This document shows, piece after piece, positions 10,715 to 20,152 of a DNA stretch of 64,000 bases. The notes under the pieces are model-generated. The model was given only the letters and a program-made list of their open reading frames with translations. It did no database searches and was not told where the DNA came from. The stretch comes from Tipula vernalis (Eukaryota > Arthropoda > Insecta > Diptera > Tipulidae): contig OY282560.1 of assembly GCA_958295665.1 (NCBI GenBank), forward strand, positions 194,737,011 through 194,801,010. The letters run 5' to 3'. Within the stretch, counting starts at the first letter, position 1, and every line of letters begins with the position of its first letter. Position numbers and translations under genes: made by a program.

Positions 10715-12285
10715 ATATATTGGAATAAGGCCGAATGACGAAATGCCGAATGACGAAAGGCCGAATGACGAAAATCCGAATGTCGGAAGGCCGAATGTGT
10801 CGGAAGGCCGAATGTCGAAAGGCCAAAAGGGTAGAAAGGTCGAATATCGAAAAGCCTGATTTCGAAAGGCCGAAAGTGTCGAAAGGCTGAATAGGTGGAA
10901 ATAGCGAATGTCGAAAGGCCGAATGTGTCGAAAGGCCATTTGTGTCGAAATTGATTTTAATTTTCCATCTCTTTATGAATGAAATTTTGAAAATTTATAT
11001 TTTTATGAAAACCTTTATTAGTAAATTGCCTTAAATATTAAAAACTTTTTTACGTTTTTTTTCCTTATATAATTAAAAATTAATTAATTATAATAAAAAA
11101 AAGAAAAACAAATAAATTTTTTTCTTAAATAATTGTTTTATTTTTATAAGCCAATTAATATTTATAAATTAAACAATTTTTATTTGGTTTAGGGCTCTAA
11201 CCTAAATAAAAATTGTTTAATTTATAAATTTTTTCTTCCGCCAAATTTGATTACATTAATGGGTTGGCTACCTAATCTAGAAAAAAATAATACAGAAATT
11301 TGAAATCCCGAAGAAAATCTAGAAAAAAGAAATCCAGAAACAAAAAAATTCCGAAAAATAAAAATGCAGAAACAATAGTTCCAATTGTCAAAATGCGGCC
11401 CAAGTTAAAATTAAAATTCATAAAATGGCCTTAAAATTTGAGTTTTTCCGTAAAGTTCTTAGTATTTATTGTAATACAAATTGTTTCAACCTTTCAGACA
11501 TAGATGAAAGGAATTATATCGCTCATATCGCTTTAACAACAATCCTTTGTACCACAAATGTTTAAAATTATTTTGTGGTTGGCTTAATCCGATGGGTTAG
11601 TATAATATCGACGAATCAATTGGAGCGAATTGCGGATTTAATTTTTCATTAATGCTTCGTCAACCTTGCAGATACAGATCAATGGAATTGTATCGCTCGT
11701 ATCGCTTCTTCTGATAGATGTACCACAAATGTTTCAAGTGACGACCAAAGTTTAAAAAGGCCTATAAAATTGATTTTTCATTTATTTTGAACAAAATATA
11801 TTTTCTGGATTGCTTCTTTAGTAATTTTTAGATTTTTTTCGCGATTTGTTTTTTCTGGATTTTTAATTTTCAATAATAGTGATCCCCACATTAAATGCTT
11901 CATACACAGAATTTATTAGCACGTATTTTCAATTAATTTAAATCATTTTACATTAAGAAATGAATACAATGGTTTTTAATTTTTATTTCAATCAATTAAG
12001 TGAAGGAAAATTTAATGAAAATTCGGCCTTTTCGACTCAATCGGCCTTTCCCCATGTTCGGTTATTCGACTCATTCAGCCTTTCGACCGATTCGGCCTTT
12101 AGACAATCGGCCTTTCAATACTTTCGGCCAATTCGAACCAATCGGCCATTAGGCATTCAGCCCTTCGACAAATTCGGCCATATGACATTCGGCCTTTCGA
12201 TATTCGGCCTTCTGACCAACTCGGCCTTTCGGCGTTCAGCCTTTCGACATTCGGCCTTCTGACATTCGACCTTTCAACATCGAAC
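10715..12285. mobile_element. Foldback-like element with GGCCGAATGTCGAAA arrays
   Basis: The left arm (about 10725-10945) is a degenerate direct array of a 13-18 base unit such as GGCCGAATGTCGAAA. The right arm (about 12025-12275) is the same motif in inverted orientation (TTTCGACATTCGGCC). They bracket about 1.1 kb of AT-rich DNA. Long terminal inverted arrays made of short direct repeats are the hallmark of foldback (FB)-type elements. No transposase was seen in the spacer, so any mobility would depend on another element. The errantivirus-like LTR abuts the left arm. Confidence 0.6.
11161..11228. repeat. Near-perfect hairpin palindrome
   Basis: Arms of 31 bases (11161-11191 and 11198-11228) pair with about two mismatches around a 6-base loop (GGGCTC). 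It lies inside the foldback-like spacer. Confidence 0.85.
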
Positions 12286-13010
12286 GGTAATAAATATTCA
12301 CACGTAATAATTTATGGTATAAAACACACTCACCGAAATGGCAACAATCTTTCCCTATGATACATTTTGACAGATTCAGAAAAAATATAGGCTTGTGCTT
12401 TGACTTTCATGTCAGATAGTCGAATTTATTTTTTATTTTTCTTAAAATATTTATTTTCAAATCTTATTTTTTATTATTATGTTAGTTAATAATTTAAGTT
12501 AAGTAAATAATATATAATAAATCGTAATTCCGTCCCTTATCCAATATTTCATAATCTAAGCTGAATAATCGGGCGATTCATTCACAGTACAACTGCATTG
12601 AACCAACATTTTTCCTCAAAATGCGAACATGCACAAACTGTGGTGTAATGTGTAAGTAATACCAATGCTATACATCCATCTGATAGTTGAAAAATCCAAA
12701 ATCCATCGACTTCAAAGATTTGATTTTTATGGTTATTCTCACCGCATCTTGCATAATCTGCTACGAATGAGCTTTAGCTCAAAGGGGATGGTGTAAGTGG
12801 GTTGGTTTACCTTATAAAATTTTTGTAAAGAAATAAATAAATAAGAAAATAAAACGCCTACTGTCTGACAATACTATAAATATTAGGATTTTTTGATTAT
12901 TTTTACCCGCCCCTATTCCTCCCCCCAACAAAAATATGACAGGCAGAGATTTATTTATTATTATTATTGGAGGGCCATGCGGGCGATCAGTCACCTCGCA
13001 CAGCAACCTA
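12286..13010. other. No gene recognised
   Basis: AT-rich DNA between the foldback-like element and a short GC-richer block. Short open frames here carry no motif that I recognise. Confidence 0.4.
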
Positions 13011-13340
13011 AAAGATCTATTGTGCTGGACCCAGCTTAATTATTCGTCCAGTCAATATTCAGGTTCTTAATGAACCTGACAATACTGCCTCCCGGTACGT
13101 GATACATACTATCTGGGCTTATTGCTCTCCCTCCTATATGTTTACTACAGCATGTAGTTCCGCTAGAAAGACGGTAGCCATGAGGAGGCAGTACAATTGT
13201 ACCCATCATGCAGCTGCTTAATGACAAGACCAGAACAGCTCACGTGAAGCGCACCCTACTGGAAGGTTATGGAGCTGGTAGATTAATCTACTCAACTTTG
13301 GTCCCCCTTTGGTCCTGGGTAATATTTGACGATTAATTTT
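13011..13340 (-). other. GC-richer orphan block, possible LINE remnant
   Basis: The base composition differs sharply from the AT-rich neighbours. The minus strand is open over 13036-13227, encoding a segment with VLPPHGYRLSSGTTCC and YHVPGGSIVRF. I cannot assign it with confidence. Composition and setting suggest a fragment of a non-LTR retrotransposon ORF, but this is inference. Confidence 0.3.
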
Positions 13341-14835
13341 ATGATCCTGTTGGCGTCAGATGTTTTATAGCTTGTTTAATAACAAGAAACCTCATTGTAT
13401 TTTTGAGCTCTAGTTAGCCTTTTTTGGCTACTACTAGAAAATATTTTTAGCCTTTTTTGGTGATCAAATCCTTCTTTCTATTACTGATGACTATCAGGCA
13501 GTGTTTGTGGCGGCCTTGTTTTGAATTATGCAATTTTTTAATTGAACAACATTTCGAATTGCAATATTTCGTTTCTCCATTAGGTTTTGTGCATTTCTTA
13601 CTTTTGAATCTTTAGACGCATTTGAAGCTCTCAAGTTTATTAAAATTATGTGCATCCTCCATACTCTTTATGGGGCCTTTTATATAGGATTAATGCTCTA
13701 GTATGGTGCTTTGGCTTGCTGCCAAAGTAAATGTTTCCGATTATCGCCATGAGGGCAGGATTTACAATTGATAATCTAGGGCAGTTTGGCTTCACAGAAA
13801 CTTACACTTATAGTTTTTTTATAGTATTTAAATTAGTGTGGTAACCACATAAATATCCAGGTAATAAAGCTCTAAGTGAAATAGTATAGTGTTGGTCGCA
13901 ATTGTGAAAAATCATATTTCTTCATATTTATTTCCCGTTACAAAAAAAGTTTTGGATTTCATGTCACGCAAAGATGAAATGTAATTTAAATTTTTATTTT
14001 ATTAAGCCCTAGGGCAAACAACAAAAAACAAAAAATCCCAACTGCCGTTGAATGGTGTTTAAAACAACGAATTAACAAAATGAAGGCCTATTCAAAATGG
14101 TCTACCCATTTCAAATATTATAATTTTGATGGAAACAAAATAACTTTTTACGTTTTGAGAGGCGCTTCGATTCCTAGAAATGATTAAAGGATAAATTAAA
14201 CGAAAAACTCTTTCGCTTTGCCCTTTTTCTTTTGCTATGCATCTTCTATGTATTCTGCGTAACTGTTGATTACAATAATTAATCATAATTATTATTTGGA
14301 ATTGTACTTTTTTTTTTGCGGAATCACTCCTTAAATCCCTTCGCATTTCAATAGGAATATTTCAATTATTTTTTTGCCTCAGTTTTTTTTTTTTTTTTTT
14401 TTTGATTGATGGTTATTGTTAACACTATAGCAAATTTGTTAGACGGGAATTTGGAAATTTATATAACTAGATAATTACGAAAATAAATTGGCAGATTAAA
14501 AATGAATTGCATGTGTCAAAATGGCTTTAATTTTTTTAGGTATATTTTGGAAGCATTGTTAGGCAAAGTAAGTAGATAAAAAAAAACATTTGTTGATTAA
14601 ACTTCTATTAAATCACCAAAATGTAATAAATATTGGATTACTCTAATAATATTTTTTAACGTTTTTTGGCAGTTCAAGCAAATCAAATTTTAACCCAATT
14701 TTTTAATGTCTTAGAAAAATTTTTTTTGTACGAAGGCAAGATCCACCAATAAAAACTGATGCTCGTTAAGCAATTTAAATGATTTAATTGTTTGTTTTTT
14801 CACAACTTATTCGTACGAGCATATAAACAAATGGG
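13341..14835. other. No gene recognised
   Basis: AT-rich DNA with a poly-T run near 14380-14403 and only short unremarkable frames. Confidence 0.4.
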
Positions 14836-16016
14836 AGCATGAAAATGGCCAACATCTTAATTTCGGAGTACGAGAACAATGAATTGTTAATTGTTGCGCG
14901 GGACACAGATTACAAAAATCGTAACGGGTATTGAATAATTTAAACAAGTTATGTACAATATGAGTTGGATATTAAAGAGTTGAAACGGAAAATAGGTGCT
15001 TTGCGTAGCCAGTACCTTAGTGGAAAATTAAAGGTAATAATGAGTGTTAATAGAATATTTGAAGACGTGTGAATATTTAGTGTTTCAATTTTTATATTTA
15101 CTTTTGTAGATAAAATTAAGTCGAAAAAGCGGATTGCAAACTGATTCTGTATAAATGCCAACAGTACCTATATTGGTATCCGTTATTAAAATTGTAGACC
15201 GATCCACTGAAGTGGATACATCAATTTCGAATTTGGACGAGAATTTTAGTGAAGAAAACAATTCAAGTAAGTATTTAATTTATAAACATTTGTTTCGGTT
15301 TAATTATGAATTTTGCAATTTAATTAATAAATGTACTTTTCTTGCCAGGGTACCTTACCAACTGTAGTGTAATAATTTTTTAAGGTATTCTTGAATTCTT
15401 TACCAAGCGCTTTTTCCCAGTATTGATATTTTGTTTCCCAATCTCTTCCATCTCGACATTTTCCTCCAATTAATGTCACTGATCTATTGAAAATTGTGTA
15501 CTGTAACACAAGCAAGAATTATTGTTTTGACACTCTGAAGCGATTTGCTAATATCCCGAACGGGCTCCCCACCATTCTTTTGCCTCGTGAAAGGCCATAA
15601 TTAAAATTTGTTTCGTCTTGTTTAATATCACGCAGGCGATAAGGCTTCATAATATTGTGACTGAGCGGAAAGGCATAATAAGCCGGGAAGACATATGGAG
15701 TAGAAACATTTGTGTTCGGTCACCGTTTATCTGTAGGAAAATTAAGAATCGATGTGTCGATCAAACTTAGTCAGCTCCTACATTTGTTCCGACATCTACA
15801 TATACAAATTTATAGTTCGCATCAACTAAAGGAATTGGCAGCATCAATATTCAACCTACAGTTACGAAAATCTCCTTTGAAAAGCAACCGTAACTATGGC
15901 AAAAAGGTCCAAACTGGCATCAACAACAACCGAAATCGATGAATTCGATATATTCGCCAAATTTGTATCCGGTGAACTCCGTGAATTGAAAGCAGCACAA
16001 TCTGGGCATATTCATT
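14836..16016 (+). pseudogene. MADF/BESS-type protein remnant with introns
   Basis: Exon-like pieces on the plus strand match the MADF layout. At 14844 a frame begins MANILISEYENNELLI and continues to ARDTDYKNRN. At about 14960-15032 it reads YELDIKELKRKIGALRSQY and ends at an AAG/GTAATA donor. After a TTTGTAG acceptor near 15110 comes KLSRKSGLQTDSVYK, the conserved end of many MADF domains. A one-base shift then gives an acidic linker (ISNLDENFSEENNSS) ending at a CAAGTAAGT donor near 15270. At 15895-16016 a separate ATG frame carries DEFDIFAKFVSGELRELKAA, resembling a BESS motif. Such proteins often accompany PIF/Harbinger transposases, but no transposase was seen. Frameshift and stops indicate decay. 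Confidence 0.5.
15632..15844 (+). repeat. 213 bp inverted repeat, left arm
   Basis: Pairs with 16256-16468 at about 98% identity by eye (for example GGGAAGACATATGG against GGGATTACATATGG). The spacer is 411 bases. Both arms are the same length, and the outer edges share GCAGGCGATAAGG and its complement. Confidence 0.9.
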
Positions 16017-16039
16017 AACAACAAGCTAAATATTAAACT

Positions 16040-16255
16040 CAGCGCGTGCTATAAGACAAGTGGGACCGTGCCGATAATCTACCAGACTGAGGGTCCAGTT
16101 TAAAAACTAGCTTAGTCGCTAACGGTGGATCCGAATACCTGGCGCCCTCCGGATTAAGTAGCCCTATCTGTGTACTGCGAATCTCTGCACAGACGAACAT
16201 CCTTTTCTCCGCTACCCGAGCGACGTATTGTAGATCAGAAAAAAAAAGAGTCCAA
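16040..16255 (+). mobile_element. 5' region of the old LOA-like LINE (fragment)
   Basis: The stretch with CTGGCGCCCTCCGGATTAAG, then GTAGCCCTATCTG and ATCTCTGC, corresponds to the leader of the young LOA element at about 18655-18715 (CAGGCGACCCCCGGTTTAAA, GTAGCCTTCC, GATCTCTGC). It lies in the spacer of the inverted repeat and is separated from the rest of the old element by the right arm. Confidence 0.55.
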
Positions 16256-16468
16256 ATGCTGCCAATTCCTTTAGTTGACGCGAACTATAAATTTGTATAT
16301 GTAGATGTCGGAACAAATGTAGGAGCTGACTAAGTTTGATCGACACATCGATTCTTAATTTTCCTACAGATAAACGGTGACCGAACACAAATGTTTCTAC
16401 TCCATATGTAATCCCGGCTTATTATGCCTTTCCGCTCAGTCACAATATTATGAAGCCTTATCGCCTGC
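16256..16468 (-). repeat. 213 bp inverted repeat, right arm
   Basis: Reverse complement of 15632-15844. It interrupts the old LOA-like element between its leader and the surviving end of ORF1. Confidence 0.9.
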
Positions 16469-18422
16469 CAAATCTCTAACAAATGAGAGTGTGAGGCTGG
16501 TACCGTAAACTATAGTTTCAGTGCAGTCACACTCAAAATATGCAAAAAGGACGCGATAAGCCAGAGGCACCGAAGTAAGAGAAAGATCTACTTGAAAGCC
16601 CATCTAGGCGCCCTGAAGTAGTGGATAGCCAGGCGGAAACTCTCTCCACAGATGCGGAAATATGAATGCCCTTGGAGGCATTGAAGTGGCTCTCAGAGGA
16701 ATTCACATCAGGGGAGGACTTTGATGATACTGTGGTGGAGAAGAAGCTGTAGTGATGTTGACATTTATACAAGTCAACCTCCATCACTCTCAGGCAGCAT
16801 CAGCTGCTCTCATCATAAAGATTGGTAAAAAAGGGACAGATGTCATCTTGATCCAGGAACCTCTTAATAGTAAGTAGGGTTCGGTCGTGAATTTTTATTA
16901 ATGGGGATATAGCATTGGGGTCGATAAACGAAACCTCTGGCTAATATCAGCTTACCTAGCTGAAGATGACGTGGATAATTCACCTTCTAGGTGAGGTAAT
17001 ATTGAAGGCTCAGAAGCGCAAGGTTGGAGTCATCCTGGCGAATGATGCAAATTCTCATCACACGATCTGGGGAAGAACGGACAAAACCTAACGAGGTGAG
17101 TTACTCCTTGATTACATTTTAAGTACTAACCTTCATATACGTATGTTACATAAGCAATTAGCCGACTTTTATAACTAGAAATAGACAGGAGGAATTGGAT
17201 ATTACACTTGTCTCAAACTTTTTGACGATTAGTTTTTTAAACTGGAAAGTGTCGGGAGACCACTTCTTTTCTGATCATTGTTATCTTCAATTTGAAATAG
17301 ACTTGGCTTCCCCAAAAAGTCCAATCTACAGAAAAAGGAGGAGAACCAACTGGGATATCTTTAGAAAAATTCTTGGTAATTCCCTACCAAGTCCCCCCGG
17401 TGCCAAAACCTCCAAAAACAGCGCAAGAGCTCGATGACTTAGTGAACGAGCTGTCCATCGCTTTTAATGAAGCGATACTGGGCTCTAGTCCTATTAGCAG
17501 GCCTAGGGGTAAATCTCGGCCACCCTGGTGGTCCAAGGAGATGCAAAACACGTCAAAAATGCAAAAGACACGTCAAAAAAGCAAAGGAAACAAGAGCCGC
17601 TGTAGACTGGGACTCCTATCAGTGAGTTCTCAAAATTTACAAATATCAATTGAGAACTGCCTAGTAGCCTAGTAGGCTATGCAAAGTACTATCAACTGGT
17701 CAAGTTATCTTCCAGGGTTGGATGGGATATGGACCACTAATACTGCGGAATTGCTGGAACTTCTGCTGGAAACTCGTTTTCCTGGTTGTTTCGATTCTGT
17801 ACCTACCACATCAGTAGATAATAGGGCAGCCTTGTAGGAAAAATAGGAAAAATTATTAACAGAAAAAAATTCCTGAGGGCGATAAATAGTTTTAAGCCGT
17901 ACAAGTCGCCTGGACTCGGTAGTATTATCTCTGCGGATATTAAACAAACTACGGTTCTAGCCATTTCCTGGTTTGAGGAAATTTTCAAAGGCAGCCTAGA
18001 ACTATGTCACTTTGCTAGTAAATGTCGGAAGTGAAGGTTGTATTTATACCTAGGGCGGGAGTAAGCTCACACTGCAATCCCAAAGACCTTAGACCGATTG
18101 GCTTGTTTCCTTCTTTTTTAAAACACTGGAAAGACAAATAGAAGCTCATATTAGTGGCACATTGTGCCGGAAAAGCTGTCTAAATCTCAAGATGCTTTTC
18201 CTAGAAGAGATCTGTAGCGACTGCTTTTCATTCGCCGGAGGTACTCCGCAGGGTGGCGTACTATCCCCCCTACTTTGGAACTTAGTCGTTAATGACCTGT
18301 TGCTAAGGCTGGCGGATAGTGGCTTCAAGGATGATGTCGCTATTGATGTCACATTTAGGCATATTTAGTGAACTTATGCCAAATGCCCTGGGCATTTTTT
18401 CATTATGGGCCAACGGTCGCGG
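16469..18422 (+). pseudogene. Old LOA-like LINE, ORF1 tail and 5' half of ORF2
   Basis: The tail of ORF1 is followed by an ORF2 start at an ATG at 16755. Endonuclease motifs are visible: IQVNLHH at the start, LIQEPL, and VILANDANSHHTIWG near 17030. Later frames give SDHCYLQFE (17265) and, in the RT part, PPWWSKEMQ (17520) and the box GGTPQGGVLSPLLWNLVVND near 18235-18300. Numerous stops and frameshifts are present. The RT is cut at 18422 by the young LOA element and resumes at 23883, in the part C-terminal to the YxDD box. In the family, this protein nicks the target and primes reverse transcription from it. Confidence 0.75.
18414..18422 (+). repeat. Target-site duplication, left copy
   Basis: CGGTCGCGG here is repeated at 23874-23882, directly after the poly-A tail. 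It may extend to AACGGTCGCGG, since the two extra A residues cannot be told from the tail. Confidence 0.9.
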
Positions 18423-18750
18423 GGGAGTAGTTTTAGGAGTCAAAGCTTTCTAGGATATGCGATTCTCATAAGACTTCTTCCTAGTGTAGTTACGCCTCCT
18501 CGTGGCGACAACCGGGCAATGCATCCTAGAATGTAGCCAAGTAACTTACACGACCGTGCAATGGCGGTAAATCCATTGCCCCAAGCTTTGGTGGGACAAC
18601 ATACGCTGAGAGCTGCGTGGCTAAGGGGAGCTTAGTCTTTAGTATGTGAACTCCGGGTACCAGGCGACCCCCGGTTTAAAGTAGCCTTCCCACAGTATAC
18701 CGATCTCTGCTGTGGGTGACCTTCATTTCTCGGATACTCGTGGGATTCAA

Positions 18751-20127
18751 ATGGAAACCGAATTTAAAAAAAACATAGAGGGTGATGCCTCTTTAAAAGC
18801 ATCAACTTCACCAGCTATTGAGTTGGGTCTCCTAAGCTATGATGGAATGGTAGATGCCACAAGGGCCACCACTCTTGATTATCTTAACGTCCGGACCAAG
18901 GAAAAGGTGGAACAGTCCACCTCTTCTACTACGGACACCTTCTGTGACGACAACATAAGTGTAATCTCACAGTTATCGGGCACCTCAACCATTGGTGTTG
19001 ATATTGGGAACATGTCCCTCAACGCCGGGGAATGGGTTAAGCTCAACTCCTTCGAAAGAAGGCGTTTTAAAAAGGGGCTCAAGGAAGGCAAAACTAGAGA
19101 AGAGGCTCTAGCTGCTGCTAAGTCCGCGACCCCTCTGAAAGCATCCTCGAGGCCTGTTGCTCCTACCCTAGACAAGAGGTCTGGTGGTAAGCGTGAGAGG
19201 TCTTTCGAGGTTGCTCCGGAACCAAATAAACCACCTGCCAAAAAAGCAAAAGAAGGGCCTTCTCCGGTAAAGCCCTCTTTCAGCCAGGTAGCAGGCAGTG
19301 TTAAGCTGGGCATCGTACCAGGTGATCTCAGTGGCAATCCTCTTAGTATGGAGCAAATGGCAAACATACAGGAGTGTGTCATTGACCTCATTATTGGGAT
19401 GCAAGGCTCAAACCACAAGCCGCAATTCCTTGGCTGTTTCCGGAGAACAGGTTGGCTATTTTTTATATGTTCCGATCATTCCACAGCGGAATGGATGAGG
19501 AACAGTTTTGTAAGCCTAAGGGAAAAAATTGGTCTGAACATAACTTTGGTGGAAGAGGATGATTTTCCTCGGCCAAACATCGTTAGGGGGTTCTTTCCAC
19601 AGAGCCTTAGCTTAACTAGCGAGAAGATTCTCGCTACCATGGCCGCGCAGAACGATGGTCTCGCGGCCAACTCATGGAAGATACTGCAACGGACGACAAC
19701 TGGCGTACTCGTCCATTTGGTTATGGCCATAGGCGAGCCTTCCATGAAGAAACTACGCGAATCCAACGGGAACATCGCATACCGCTTTGGTAGGATAAAA
19801 CTCCTTCTCAAGAAGGATTCCCCCTCTACCAACCCAACCACTGGAGTCAGCTCCAGTAAGGAGGGTACTTTACCAGCCCCAGTAGTAGGCACAATCACAG
19901 ACGAGGAGGCATCCAGGAACAGCAGCGCTATTGAGCATTCTGTTCCTGCTGCCTCTTCGTCGGGAGCACGATCAACGGATCTCTCCGCAACACCTACTGT
20001 GGGATCGAGTAAATCAGCACTCACCCCGAAAATTAAGCATATGGGCGCTCGGGGTGTTACTGGGAAAAGTGGCAGAAACAGGCCAAATCCCGCAAAGCAG
20101 ACGGCTGGCAAGCAGCCAGGAGCGTAG
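18751..20127 (+). CDS. LOA-type ORF1 protein (DUF4780-like nucleic-acid binding)
   Basis: This ORF has 458 codons from the ATG at 18751; the frame is open to 18712 but has only a GTG there. It is the first ORF of the young LINE and presumably coats the RNA in the RNP. The N-terminal third is Ser/Thr-rich and holds a basic helix (FERRRFKKGLKEGKTREEALAAAKS). A lysine-rich stretch (KPPAKKAKEG) looks like a nuclear-localisation signal. The middle (about residues 190-385) contains a DUF4780-like globular domain with GCFRRTGWLFFICSDHSTAEW and KIGLNITLVEEDDFPRP. The C-terminus is low complexity with basic residues. No CCHC knuckles are visible. No internal stop. It ends 25 bases before ORF2. Confidence 0.85.
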   Translation: METEFKKNIEGDASLKASTSPAIELGLLSYDGMVDATRATTLDYLNVRTKEKVEQSTSSTTDTFCDDNISVISQLSGTSTIGVDIGNMSLNAGEWVKLNSFERRRFKKGLKEGKTREEALAAAKSATPLKASSRPVAPTLDKRSGGKRERSFEVAPEPNKPPAKKAKEGPSPVKPSFSQVAGSVKLGIVPGDLSGNPLSMEQMANIQECVIDLIIGMQGSNHKPQFLGCFRRTGWLFFICSDHSTAEWMRNSFVSLREKIGLNITLVEEDDFPRPNIVRGFFPQSLSLTSEKILATMAAQNDGLAANSWKILQRTTTGVLVHLVMAIGEPSMKKLRESNGNIAYRFGRIKLLLKKDSPSTNPTTGVSSSKEGTLPAPVVGTITDEEASRNSSAIEHSVPAASSSGARSTDLSATPTVGSSKSALTPKIKHMGARGVTGKSGRNRPNPAKQTAGKQPGA

Positions 20128-20152
20128 AGCTCCTTTACCCTAATCATCCAGT

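Noticed and set aside
18712..18750. Upstream start for LOA ORF1 at a GTG
   Set aside because: The frame is open but has no ATG before 18751, and the upstream bases match leader sequence shared with the old LINE, so the ATG was preferred.
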